Shown here: positions 48,136 through 56,593 of the stretch, in pieces
Layout of the letters: every line of letters starts with the position of its first letter
How positions within the stretch are numbered: position 1 is the stretch's first letter
NCBI RefSeq assembly: GCF_947495275.1
Contig: NZ_CANLYL010000007.1
Span: 186,001-250,000 of the forward strand
Source of the DNA: an uncultured Roseobacter sp.
Lineage (GTDB): Bacteria; Pseudomonadota; Alphaproteobacteria; Rhodobacterales; Rhodobacteraceae
Direction of reading: 5' to 3'
Length of the DNA: 64,000 nt
Position numbers and translations under genes: made by a program
Notes under the pieces: model-generated
Databases searched by the model: none
Seen by the model: only the letters and a program-made list of their open reading frames with translations
Told to the model about the DNA's origin: nothing

Positions 48136-49298
48136 GACAGACGCAGTCTTTCAGACACATTTTGCGGCGACACGAATTTTCTTAGGGTCACAACCTTTTG
48201 CTGACCGGCCGCATTCTGGAACTTGGCGGAGAACTCGTAATCTCCCTCCGTGAGATCAATCAGCCAGACTTCGTCGTTATTAACCTCCTTGATGACCTGA
48301 GCGTTGGTCCCATCGGGTTCATAAGCCAGTTCGAGAAGGTTGTGATCCGTATCGGGCCGCCCCCCCAAATCGACCGGCACAACGGGTTCGCCTTCGGGGC
48401 GCTTGATGGTGATTGTGGCATCGGCATAACCGCCTACTTCAAAGTTGAAATTCGGGAAAGCGCGCATCACACGGCGCGTCTGTCGTTCCAGCGCCCGCCG
48501 CAACATAGACGTGCACACAACCCACTCTCCGTCCACCTTATCCCAGGCCCCGCCTTTGAAAGCCAATGGCAAGGCCTGCGCAAATGCAGAAGGTTCTCTG
48601 GGAAGGCCCATGGCCTTTTCACCGGGCTGAGCGGACAGAAAGACCGGTGCCGTTTTCTGAACAATCGGCGTGACGCCCGGGATCAGGGAATCCCCGAAAC
48701 TCGCACTTTGCTCAATCAGATTCTTCGAGATCGACCGGCAGGCATCAACAAAGTAAACCTGTGATTGCGCCTTGCAGCGGCCCATCCCCAAATGAAAATC
48801 CGTGAAGTTTACCGCATTTTCAAATGGCGCAAGCGTATCTTCACCAAAGTCAGTGCTCAACAAAGTGTGCTGCATGCCTGCGGAGATTCCATGACCACAG
48901 AAGTAGAACAGTAGCAGGTTCTGTGCGTTTTCGTCGCTACGCCTGAACCAGTCTCTCGCAGCCTTCTTGATATTGCCTAATGTGGCTGACGCAATTTCGC
49001 TTTCGGGGCAGTGCTTATGGTGAAACTTCTGCGCAGCTCCCTTTTTCGACACCAGCATATGCATGCTGCGCAAAGGCATCGATTGGTCATCATGATACGT
49101 GTCCAGCAACCATTTGGCGATGTGCTCTGCGGATCTCGGGGGCGAGCTGAGTTGCACCATGCCCTCGTGATCGGCGAAGCGATGGCTGTTTCCGCCGGGA
49201 AGATGTGCGTAGTGCCCGACACCAATAACCACCGCATGCACGCCGACCGCATCGGCCGGGCGATTGTCCTTGAATATCAGGGAAGCGGGGTCAGACAT
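48132..49298 (-). CDS. Caspase-family (peptidase C14) protease
   Basis: 388 residues from ATG 49298; an in-frame upstream extension would lie within the astacin gene. The caspase fold is clear: opening strand HAVVIGVGHYAHL, catalytic H136 in YFCGHGIS and catalytic C187 in VYFVDACRS. Both active-site residues are present, so the protease is predicted active. The C-terminal 95 residues form a beta-rich module (LIDLTEGDYEFSAKF, 346-360). Overlaps the astacin gene by eight bases and the helix-hairpin-helix protein gene by four. Bacterial caspase homologues often serve in regulated cell death or immunity; this use is inferred. Confidence 0.88.
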   Translation of the reverse strand: MSDPASLIFKDNRPADAVGVHAVVIGVGHYAHLPGGNSHRFADHEGMVQLSSPPRSAEHIAKWLLDTYHDDQSMPLRSMHMLVSKKGAAQKFHHKHCPESEIASATLGNIKKAARDWFRRSDENAQNLLLFYFCGHGISAGMQHTLLSTDFGEDTLAPFENAVNFTDFHLGMGRCKAQSQVYFVDACRSISKNLIEQSASFGDSLIPGVTPIVQKTAPVFLSAQPGEKAMGLPREPSAFAQALPLAFKGGAWDKVDGEWVVCTSMLRRALERQTRRVMRAFPNFNFEVGGYADATITIKRPEGEPVVPVDLGGRPDTDHNLLELAYEPDGTNAQVIKEVNNDEVWLIDLTEGDYEFSAKFQNAAGQQKVVTLRKFVSPQNVSERLRLS

Positions 49299-50127
49299 TG
49301 TCGCGCTTTTCGAACTCCTCCGCATAGGCCTGCTCGATCGCGGCCACATCGCCGCTGCTGAGGCTTAGCCTCTGGCCAATTTCCACCCCATCAGGTGCCA
49401 CGAGTGTGGGTTTCAATGGGTCCTTGGCGAAAGCATTTGGAGGGTAGTGCATAATCGAGCCGTAATCATAGGGTCCACGATCCACGCCGTCATAGATATG
49501 CCGGTTGAAATTGTGCAGCGCGCTGTTGTGGATGTTGTCATATTGCACCTCCACATGCTCATCCCTGTCAGAACGGCTCTGTTCGTGCCAAAGACCTAAC
49601 GCATGGCCAATTTCGTGTATCGTATTTCCCAAAGTGCAACCGGGGCCGAGATTGACAAATTGCTCGCCGCCCACGCAGCCGACATTCGCAGAGCATCCCG
49701 AGCCGGGTCGAAAGGTGACGAAATCGGCCTGATCGACATAGGGCACAAATCGGATTTTCGTCTTGGTTTCCCAGTGGGCAATCGCATCGATCACCCGGTT
49801 GGCATCCGGTAAATTTTCGTCGATCTGATAGGGGACAGTACCCTCGGGCCATAGGTACCGCGACAACACGGTGAGGCCGAAACCTTCGGTTGCATTGACA
49901 AGATCGACACCGCCATCGCGCGTAACTTGCTCGCTTAGCGCCGCCATTTCGTCAGCGGTCCCCAGCACGATACAGCCTTCGAAAACGGCCAATCCGTCAA
50001 CCACAGAGTATTCGATTTCACGCACAGAGAACTTGTCACTGCCATAAACGCCCCGGACATAGCCGGTCTTGACCGTATTGCTCAATAGCAATCCATCGGG
50101 GGCGGTGTCCGGATCATAATCTGACAT
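49291..50127 (-). CDS. Astacin-family (M12A) zinc metalloprotease with predicted cysteine switch
   Basis: 278 residues with the astacin signature HEIGHALGLWHE (171-182) and Met-turn SIMHY (224-228, Tyr228 as extra ligand). C145, C151 and C164 could form the cysteine-rich loop. The N-terminal 90 residues look like a prodomain. At the position of the astacin FxGD aspartate switch this protein has FEGC (49-52), so C52 may occupy the zinc as a cysteine switch. There is no signal peptide, which is unusual for a family mostly secreted. Second gene of the operon. Confidence 0.88.
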   Translation of the reverse strand: MSDYDPDTAPDGLLLSNTVKTGYVRGVYGSDKFSVREIEYSVVDGLAVFEGCIVLGTADEMAALSEQVTRDGGVDLVNATEGFGLTVLSRYLWPEGTVPYQIDENLPDANRVIDAIAHWETKTKIRFVPYVDQADFVTFRPGSGCSANVGCVGGEQFVNLGPGCTLGNTIHEIGHALGLWHEQSRSDRDEHVEVQYDNIHNSALHNFNRHIYDGVDRGPYDYGSIMHYPPNAFAKDPLKPTLVAPDGVEIGQRLSLSSGDVAAIEQAYAEEFEKRDNV

Positions 50128-50185
50128 TGGAACCCGTAATTTATTTTTTAATAATGGTTAAAGGGTACACGACAAACGAGAACAT

Positions 50186-50536
50186 TCAAAGAATTTTTAG
50201 GTCGAGCGCAACAGTCTGCAATTCATTTTCGGGCAAAGGTTGCGAGTCTATGGTCAAGGCATCACCAGTGGTCAGAGCGTTGCGGCCTCCGCAATAAACG
50301 CGCGCGCTTAGCACCAGTCTGCGGTAGCTGGTTCGGTCATCAGGAACCTCAATCTCAAACTCAAAGGAATGCCCCGCGTCAGAAATTTGCCAATCCCCCT
50401 GACTGATCAGGGTGCTGAACTCTGTCAGCACCTGTGCCTCCGCATCCGCAAAGGACACGTCTTCTACAGCAACGACCAGCTCACCGGAAATCGTCGCACT
50501 GCCTCTTGGCAATCGAACAAATCCTTGGACGCTCAA
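50186..50536 (-). CDS. YbaY/YscW-like beta-sandwich protein
   Basis: 116 residues if started at TTG 50536, where AGGAGG lies five bases upstream. An in-frame longer reading to 50830 would overlap phnC and lacks conservation. Opening VQGFVRLPRGSATISGELVV and VEDVSFADAEAQVL resemble the YbaY/YscW lipoprotein domain, including the D-x-S-x-A-D-A pattern. No lipobox or signal peptide remains with this start, so it is predicted cytosolic. First gene of the protease operon, 58 bases before the astacin gene. Confidence 0.65.
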   Translation of the reverse strand: MSVQGFVRLPRGSATISGELVVAVEDVSFADAEAQVLTEFSTLISQGDWQISDAGHSFEFEIEVPDDRTSYRRLVLSARVYCGGRNALTTGDALTIDSQPLPENELQTVALDLKIL

Positions 50537-50754
50537 ATGACCCTCCTGTGCTTTTCGCACCTGATGTCGTTGGTGATGCACCAAGTTTATCATCCATAGC
50601 ACAATTTTCCGACCTGACGTTGCAGTCACGGGAGCAGGAAAAGCCAGATTAATGTCTTCTCCATCACCAGGCAAACCGTCACAGAACTTTCGCCGGTCTG
50701 ATACAAATCTGAGAACTACGCCTGTCAGACCCGCATCAAATCGCGAGGATCGGC
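50537..50754. promoter_or_regulatory. Divergent promoter region of the protease operon and phnC
   Basis: About 218 non-coding bases separate the leftward protease operon and the rightward phnCDE genes. Both must have promoters here. A stretch CCGTCACAGAACTTTCGC at 50676-50693 only weakly resembles a PHO box, too weakly for me to annotate it. No copy of the TTGTCTA dyad found near phnG was seen. Confidence 0.4.
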
Positions 50755-51549
50755 ATGCTCGAAGTTTCAGACCTGACAAAGACATTCGGCCGGAACACTG
50801 CCGTAAACTCGGTATCCCTGACGGTGGCAAAGCCTGCCATGATCGGCATCATCGGGCGCTCGGGTGCCGGAAAATCCACCCTTCTGAGAATGCTCAACCG
50901 GCTGTCAGATGCGACGTCAGGTCAAATCAGCTTTGAAGGAAAAGACATCACAACCCTGAAAGGTGCGTCGGTACGGCATTGGCAGTCACAATGCGCGATG
51001 ATCTTTCAGCAATTCAATCTGGTGCCCCGGATGGATGTTGTCTCGAATGTCTTGCATGGCACATTGAACCGCCGTTCCACGCTCGCGACTTTGTTCAACA
51101 TGTATCCGGCATCAGACGTTCAAAGAGCCATTGGTATTCTGGATCGCCTGGGGATCGCGCAACACAGCCCAAAACGGGCTGAAGCCTTGTCCGGGGGGCA
51201 ACAACAACGCGTCGCCATCGCGCGCGCGCTGATGCAGGACCCCAGGATCATCCTTGCCGACGAGCCAATTGCCAGTCTTGACCCGATGAATGCGCAACTG
51301 GTGATGCAAAGCCTGCGGCGTATCCACGAAGAAGACGGTCGCATGATCATCGCAAACCTGCACACGCTCGATACGGCTCGGCGCTACTGTGACAGGATTC
51401 TGGGCATGCGGGACGGCAGGATCGTATTTGACGGCACACCTGCGCAACTGACGGCCGGAGTGGCGCGAGACATTTACGGCGCGGACGCGTCGTTTTCCGA
51501 AGCAGCAACATCCACCGAAATCGAAACCCTCGAAAGAGAATATGCCTGA
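50755..51549 (+). CDS. phnC: Phosphonate ABC transporter, ATP-binding protein
   Basis: ATPase subunit of the phosphonate importer, 264 residues. Walker [10 protein letters not shown] (34-42), signature [15 protein letters not shown] and Walker [13 protein letters not shown] are complete, with the family's [21 protein letters not shown]-loop region. The phnD start follows 43 bases after its stop. Confidence 0.96.
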   Translation: MLEVSDLTKTFGRNTAVNSVSLTVAKPAMIGIIGRSGAGKSTLLRMLNRLSDATSGQISFEGKDITTLKGASVRHWQSQCAMIFQQFNLVPRMDVVSNVLHGTLNRRSTLATLFNMYPASDVQRAIGILDRLGIAQHSPKRAEALSGGQQQRVAIARALMQDPRIILADEPIASLDPMNAQLVMQSLRRIHEEDGRMIIANLHTLDTARRYCDRILGMRDGRIVFDGTPAQLTAGVARDIYGADASFSEAATSTEIETLEREYA

Positions 51550-51592
51550 ACCGTCCGCCACCGGCGGCATTGCTATTTGTTGGAGACCACGA

Positions 51593-52501
51593 ATGAAGAA
51601 GATTTTCACAACAGTGCTGACGATTACAGTCACCGCTTCGACCGCCATGGCAGATGGAGATGAAATATCCGAATTTCGCATCGGCATTCTTGGCGGCGAA
51701 AACGCGCAGGACCGGTTGAACAGCTACCAATGCCTGGCGGATTATACCAAGGACGCGCTGGGGGTTGAGACCAAGCTCTTTGCGCCCGCCGACTACAATG
51801 GCGTCATTCAGGGTCTGTTGGGCGGCACGCTGGACATGGCCTGGCTGGGCGCGTCATCTTATGCTGCAGTTCACATCCAAGATCCTGATGCCGTTGAACC
51901 GGTTCTGGTCAAGATCAATCTGGATGGGTCCTATGGATACCATTCGATCGGATTTGCCCGCAAGGACAGTGGTATTACCTCGCTGAGTGACCTCAAAGGC
52001 AAGACATTCGGATTTGGTGACCCAAATTCCACGTCCGGTTACCTGATCCCCTCCATCGAAATCCCGCAAAAGACGGGCGCAACCATGACGTCAGGTGATT
52101 ACTTCGGCGAAGTGAAATTTACAGGCGGTCACGAACAGACCATCGTTGCGGTGAATGGCGGCGACGTGAGCGGTGGCGTCACTTGGGCGGACGGTCAGGG
52201 CGACTGGGAAGATGGCTACAACTCGGGTGCTTTGCGCAAGGCAGTGGATGCCGGGCTGATTGATATGAACGATCTTGTCGAAATCTGGCGGTCCAAGCCG
52301 ATCCCGGAAGGTCCGGTTGTCCTGCGCAAGGCCTTGCCCACTGATGTAAAAGCCACAATGACTGAGCTTGTCGATGGTTTGTATGAGGCCGATGCAGATT
52401 GCGCCTACGGCGTCGCGGCGGGTGACAGCCTGGGCTTCGATCCGATTACGCACGAGGCATATGTCTCCATCGTCGAAGCGCGCAAAGCGAAATCCAACTG
52501 A
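51593..52501 (+). CDS. phnD: Phosphonate ABC transporter, substrate-binding protein
   Basis: Periplasmic binding protein of 302 residues from ATG 51593. A signal peptide is seen (hydrophobic 4-16, cut after AMA near residue 20). EFRIGILGGENAQDRLNSYQ and DMAWLGASSYAAV are typical of PhnD, which binds 2-aminoethylphosphonate and other phosphonates. Ligand range cannot be read from the sequence. Confidence 0.95.
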   Translation: MKKIFTTVLTITVTASTAMADGDEISEFRIGILGGENAQDRLNSYQCLADYTKDALGVETKLFAPADYNGVIQGLLGGTLDMAWLGASSYAAVHIQDPDAVEPVLVKINLDGSYGYHSIGFARKDSGITSLSDLKGKTFGFGDPNSTSGYLIPSIEIPQKTGATMTSGDYFGEVKFTGGHEQTIVAVNGGDVSGGVTWADGQGDWEDGYNSGALRKAVDAGLIDMNDLVEIWRSKPIPEGPVVLRKALPTDVKATMTELVDGLYEADADCAYGVAAGDSLGFDPITHEAYVSIVEARKAKSN

Positions 52502-52576
52502 CATCTCTGTTTCAGAACGACCCGCAGATCCCCTCCATGCAAGAGCGGGATCTGCCTTCTTTGAAGGCCGCGCCAA

Positions 52577-53443
52577 ATGACTGACACCCGGATCGAGATC
52601 CAAGCGAACTACCTCGCGGCGATGCGACAGAAACGCCTTTTGAGCGGCATTCTCTTGATTGTTTTCGTGTCATTGCTTCTTGCCGGTTTTCAGACCGCCA
52701 ATGCGCGAAATGCAGGCGGCTTCTGGCAGGGTCTTCCCAACATCCTCGATTTTCCAGCCGACGTTGTCGGTGAAGCGTGGGATCGAAAGCACCTGCTTCC
52801 CGGTTACTTTGCAAAATACGCGCGCTCCTTGATCGAAACCGTGAATATTGCTGCTGCGGCTACATTGGTGGGTGCCCTGATGGCCCTGGGGCTGTCTTTG
52901 CTGGCCACGCGAAGGCTTGCACCGGCGGTGCGCCTGATCGGCCCGATACGGCGCCTGCTGGACATTCTCCGCGCCATTCCGGAAATCGTCGTGGCTCTGG
53001 TGCTGATTTTTCTGCTCGGCGGCGGCCCGGTACCTGCGATGATCGCCATTGCACTGCACACCATTGGCGCTTTGGGTAAACTGTTTTCGGAAGTCAACGA
53101 AAACGCCTCCCTGAAACCCGTCGAAGGGCTGGCCTCAGTGGGGGCAAACTGGATGCAGCGCATGTGTCTGGGGGTCATTCCCCAGGTGGCGCCCAACTAT
53201 CTGAGTTACGCTTTGCTGCGATTCGAAATCAACATTCGCGCGTCGGCCATTCTGGGGTTTGTTGGGGCCGGCGGTATCGGCTACGACCTGCGCAACACCA
53301 TGTCTTGGGGACAGGGCAAGTTCGATGAGGCTGCGGCGATCTTCCTGCTGCTGTTCGCAACGATCATTGTAGTGGATCAGATTTCGAGCGTTGTGCGCAA
53401 CCACCTGGCATTTGGCAGACAGGAACGGGCCCTGACATCATGA
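52577..53443 (+). CDS. phnE: Phosphonate ABC transporter permease 1
   Basis: Inner-membrane permease of 288 residues with about six membrane segments. The coupling motif for PhnC appears as EGLASVGANWMQRMCLGVIP, and the C-terminal GFVGAGGIGYDLRNTMSWG is characteristic of PhnE. First of two phnE genes; overlaps the second by four bases, so a heteromeric permease pair is likely. Confidence 0.94.
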   Translation: MTDTRIEIQANYLAAMRQKRLLSGILLIVFVSLLLAGFQTANARNAGGFWQGLPNILDFPADVVGEAWDRKHLLPGYFAKYARSLIETVNIAAAATLVGALMALGLSLLATRRLAPAVRLIGPIRRLLDILRAIPEIVVALVLIFLLGGGPVPAMIAIALHTIGALGKLFSEVNENASLKPVEGLASVGANWMQRMCLGVIPQVAPNYLSYALLRFEINIRASAILGFVGAGGIGYDLRNTMSWGQGKFDEAAAIFLLLFATIIVVDQISSVVRNHLAFGRQERALTS

Positions 53444-54729
53444 AATCCGACATGCTTGAATATCAGGTTGCTTCCTATCTGCTGCGCAAACGCATCAAGG
53501 CGATGATGGTCCCGGCGGCGATCATCGGCTATCTGGTCTATGTCTTTTTCACCTTTGACATCGCTGGACTGAGAGAAAGGGTCAGCATCCCGAACGTGAA
53601 AGTCCTGCTCTCGGATGTTTACAGCTACAAGACACATGTCGCGCGGAACAATCGTTCGGGCGACATAGAAATCGCCATCGAAGGCGAGCGCAAGGGCCGC
53701 TATCCGGCTGGCAAAAGCCCCGAATGGGTTGTCTTGGGCGACGAGACGGTGATCGATCTGGGCAACGGACACGTTGTGGTTTTTGGACAGCAGATCACTT
53801 ATGACATCCCCAATTTTGGCCGCATCGCTGCCCGGCCAGATAAAGACGGGATCAATGCCGTTTTCCCGACAGACAATCTGCCCGGCTGGATCAACGTTTC
53901 AAAAAACCGCCTTGCCATCAAAACTGATGCCGGTCGCCTGACGGTAACCCGCAACCGCGCCGAAGTGTTTCGTTACTTCGCGGGCTGGGAGTTGTTCTTT
54001 TTCACCTTGGACAGCCCCTATCATGGCATGAGCCCGAAACAACTTGTCGCGACCGGAGACTACGGCGATATCTTGCGCGCTTTCTGGGATAACAAGATGT
54101 GGCGTCACGGCGACGTGGCCTGGGCGCTATTGGAAACTGTATTGATGGCGTTTCTGGGGACCTTCGGCGCCGCCATAATCGCGCTGCCTCTGGGGTTTCT
54201 GGCGGCAAAGAACTTTACACCACTTGGTGCGCTGCGGTTCGCGGCACGACGGGTGTTCGACTTCCTACGGGGCGTCGACGGGCTGATCTGGACCATTGTT
54301 TTAAGTCGCGCATTCGGGCCCGGCCCCTTGACCGGATCGTTGGCCATCTTGCTCACCGATACCGGCACTTTCGGGAAGATATTTTCAGAAGCACTGGAAA
54401 ACGTGGAGGCAAAGCAAATCGAGGGCGTAACCTCCACCGGCGCCAAGCCCTTGCAGCGGTACCGGTTTGGCGTGATCCCCCAGATCACCCCGGTTCTTCT
54501 CAGTCAGATCCTTTACTATCTGGAGAGCAATACGCGGTCAGCCACGATCATTGGAGCGATTACCGGTGGTGGCATCGGGTTATTGCTGACACAGGCCATC
54601 ATCACACAAAAAGACTGGGAGGAAGTGTCCTACTACATCGTCCTGATCATCCTGATGGTCATGGCGATGGATACGTTTTCCGGCTGGCTGCGCGCCAAGC
54701 TGATAAAAGGCGATAGCGCTGACTATTGA
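53440..54729 (+). CDS. phnE: Phosphonate ABC transporter permease 2, long form
   Basis: Second permease, 429 residues, longer than the usual PhnE because of a region of about 150 residues between the first membrane segment (about 24-43) and the second, predicted to be periplasmic. The ABC-coupling motif is EGVTSTGAKPLQRYRFGVIP, followed by GAITGGGIGLLLTQAI. A long second PhnE is common in alphaproteobacteria. Stops 33 bases before the convergent phnF gene. Confidence 0.93.
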   Translation: MKSDMLEYQVASYLLRKRIKAMMVPAAIIGYLVYVFFTFDIAGLRERVSIPNVKVLLSDVYSYKTHVARNNRSGDIEIAIEGERKGRYPAGKSPEWVVLGDETVIDLGNGHVVVFGQQITYDIPNFGRIAARPDKDGINAVFPTDNLPGWINVSKNRLAIKTDAGRLTVTRNRAEVFRYFAGWELFFFTLDSPYHGMSPKQLVATGDYGDILRAFWDNKMWRHGDVAWALLETVLMAFLGTFGAAIIALPLGFLAAKNFTPLGALRFAARRVFDFLRGVDGLIWTIVLSRAFGPGPLTGSLAILLTDTGTFGKIFSEALENVEAKQIEGVTSTGAKPLQRYRFGVIPQITPVLLSQILYYLESNTRSATIIGAITGGGIGLLLTQAIITQKDWEEVSYYIVLIILMVMAMDTFSGWLRAKLIKGDSADY

Positions 54730-54762
54730 GCCACAAAAGCCTGCCAGGATGGTGGCGACCTC

Positions 54763-55482
54763 TTACACATCCGAAACAGTCAAGGTCACGCGGTCTCCCG
54801 CAAACCAGGTATGCCCATACTCAACCGGTCGGCCTGAAAGATCGGCATTTATGCCAACCGTCCGAAGGATGGGCGCGCCTTCGCTGATCCGCAAATGCAA
54901 GGCTTGCGTGGCATTGGCCTGCTTGGCCGTCAGGCGTGTGGAGATGCGGATATAATCCTCAATACCGACGCGCTCCAGCGCCGCAGTCACCGATTTGGTT
55001 TCATTGAGATCTTTCAACAAGTCCGGGAATGGGGTACGGGGGAAAACACTTCTGAACAGCGCAATCGGCTGACCATCTGCGAGTGAAAGCCCTTCGTAGA
55101 CGTGAACCTCATCCCCTGCAGAAAGGTTCAACGCCTCACATTCGCGCGGACCAGCAGAGCGAGATAGCAGTGTCAGCACCTCCTTTGCGGGAACCCGCCC
55201 CGCCGCCGCCAAATTTTGGTGGAACCTGACACGGCGACCGATAGGGTAATCTGTTGGTCTTTGTGCGACAAAGGCACCGGCCCCGCGGCGGGTGTGGACC
55301 AGTCCTTCGGAAACCAGTGAGCCCAGCGCATGACGTACTGTATGACGGTTCACGCCAAATCTTGCTGCGAGGTTCGCCTCGGTGGGGAGCTTTTCACCGG
55401 GTGCATAATGCCCCTGCGCAATCTCGGCCGTCAGCGTCGTTGCAATTGATTTCCAGATCGGGGTTCGAACCATCAGTGTCAC
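54763..55482 (-). CDS. phnF: PhnF-type transcriptional regulator (GntR/HutC family)
   Basis: 239 residues: winged helix (LPTEANLAARFGVNRHTVRH, then SLVSEGLVHTRRGAGAFV) and a C-terminal UTRA ligand domain (LSAGDEVHVYEGLSLADGQP). Divergent from phnG across 95 bases holding a TTGTCTA dyad, its likely operator. PhnF-type proteins usually repress C-P lyase genes; the ligand here is unknown. Confidence 0.93.
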   Translation of the reverse strand: MTLMVRTPIWKSIATTLTAEIAQGHYAPGEKLPTEANLAARFGVNRHTVRHALGSLVSEGLVHTRRGAGAFVAQRPTDYPIGRRVRFHQNLAAAGRVPAKEVLTLLSRSAGPRECEALNLSAGDEVHVYEGLSLADGQPIALFRSVFPRTPFPDLLKDLNETKSVTAALERVGIEDYIRISTRLTAKQANATQALHLRISEGAPILRTVGINADLSGRPVEYGHTWFAGDRVTLTVSDV

Positions 55483-55532
55483 TGAACTTTCATGAAGTTG
55501 GGATTGCAGAGTTCGTCGTCTTCGGATAAAAG

Positions 55533-55577
55533 TTGTCTAGTTGTATATATAAATAGACAAATCTGCAAGGTGTCTAG
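55533..55577. promoter_or_regulatory. Candidate PhnF operator upstream of phnG
   Basis: TTGTCTA at 55533-55539 and TAGACAA at 55554-55560 form a perfect dyad with a 14-base AT-rich spacer (TTGTATATAT within). A further half-site TGTCTAG at 55571-55577 ends at the phnG ATG. HutC-group regulators bind short dyads of this type. A regulator bound here would sit across the promoter of phnG and near that of phnF. Confidence 0.55.
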
Positions 55578-56036
55578 ATGGTCAATTCCACGCCCCCGCA
55601 TTCAGATCGCAAAGTCTGGATCAGCCTGTTGGCGAAAGCCTCATCAAGCCACCTGTCAGAGCTTTGGGCAACATATGACGAGCCCCCCGAGCACAGTGTT
55701 TTGCGGGCACCAGAAGTGGGGAGCGTCATGGTCCGTGGCCGCACAGGAGCGACCGGCGCTGCTTTCAATTTGGGCGAAATGACCGTCACGCGGTGCTCTG
55801 TGCAACTGGCTTCGGGCGAAACCGGGCATGGGTATATTCAGGGCCGTGACAAGAAGAAAGCACTTCAGGCAGCGATGATAGATGCCTTGTTGCAGACGGC
55901 CGCAGCGCCACAGGTGCAGCGGAAGATCGTCGACCCCCTGCAAGCGCGACATGAAGAAAAGCGCGCTCGCCGATCCGCAAAAGCCGCGGCGACCAAGGTA
56001 GATTTTTTCACTATGGTCCGGGGAGAAGATACATGA
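55578..56036 (+). CDS. phnG: Phosphonate C-P lyase subunit PhnG
   Basis: Component of the PhnGHIJ core complex, which makes alpha-D-ribose-1-methylphosphonate 5-triphosphate with PhnM-associated activity and passes it on. 152 residues with the family patterns VMVRGRTGATGAAFNLGEMT and VTRCSVQLASGETGHGYIQG. Overlaps phnH by four bases. Confidence 0.95.
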   Translation: MVNSTPPHSDRKVWISLLAKASSSHLSELWATYDEPPEHSVLRAPEVGSVMVRGRTGATGAAFNLGEMTVTRCSVQLASGETGHGYIQGRDKKKALQAAMIDALLQTAAAPQVQRKIVDPLQARHEEKRARRSAKAAATKVDFFTMVRGEDT

Positions 56037-56593
56037 ACGGTCTGGCATTGTCCGGCGGCTTCGTGGATGGCCCCATTCAAAGCGCGCAGGCCTTTCGCCA
56101 GATCATGACCGCGATGGCACGCCCCGGCGAAATCCTCGACGTATCAGGCGCTGCACCTCCTGCGCCACTTTCCATAGCGGCAGGAACCATTTTGCTGACG
56201 CTCTGCGACCCTGAGACACCCCTGTTCCTGGCACCCGGCTTTGACATTGATCCGGTGCGTGACTGGATCACGTTTCATACCGGTGCGCCATTTGTCAGCG
56301 CTGGTGATGCGCAATTCGCGGTTGGTGTCTGGAAAGACCTGCCGATTGCGTCCTTCCCCATCGGCACCGCGGAATATCCCGACCGCTCAACCACCTTGAT
56401 CGTTGAAGTCGAAGACCTGTGCACGCAAGGCTTTGTCCTGCGTGGCCCGGGGATCAAGAATAGCCGAACGTTGTCCTTGCCGGAGACGGAGGTGTTCGCG
56501 ACGAATGCTCAACTTTTTCCGCTCGGTCTTGATTTCTATTTCACGCACCGCAGCCGCCTTGCGGCCCTGCCACGCACGACAAAGGTGTCCTGA
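56033..56593 (+). CDS. phnH: Phosphonate C-P lyase subunit PhnH
   Basis: Core-complex subunit with a PLP-transferase-like fold lacking the cofactor. 186 residues with AFRQIMTAMARPGEI and the C-terminal FPLGLDFYFTH typical of PhnH. Shares one base with phnI. Confidence 0.95.
   Translation: MNGLALSGGFVDGPIQSAQAFRQIMTAMARPGEILDVSGAAPPAPLSIAAGTILLTLCDPETPLFLAPGFDIDPVRDWITFHTGAPFVSAGDAQFAVGVWKDLPIASFPIGTAEYPDRSTTLIVEVEDLCTQGFVLRGPGIKNSRTLSLPETEVFATNAQLFPLGLDFYFTHRSRLAALPRTTKVS

Noticed and set aside
43445-50536. Gasdermin or retron-type defence cassette
   Set aside because: No gasdermin-like pore protein, reverse transcriptase or nuclease effector was found beside the caspase; the known systems with caspase-like proteases do not match this gene set.
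50676-50693. PHO-box-like sequence upstream of phnC
   Set aside because: Only the first half (CCGTCAC) comes near the CTGTCAT half-site and the second (CTTTCGC) is poor; too weak to call.
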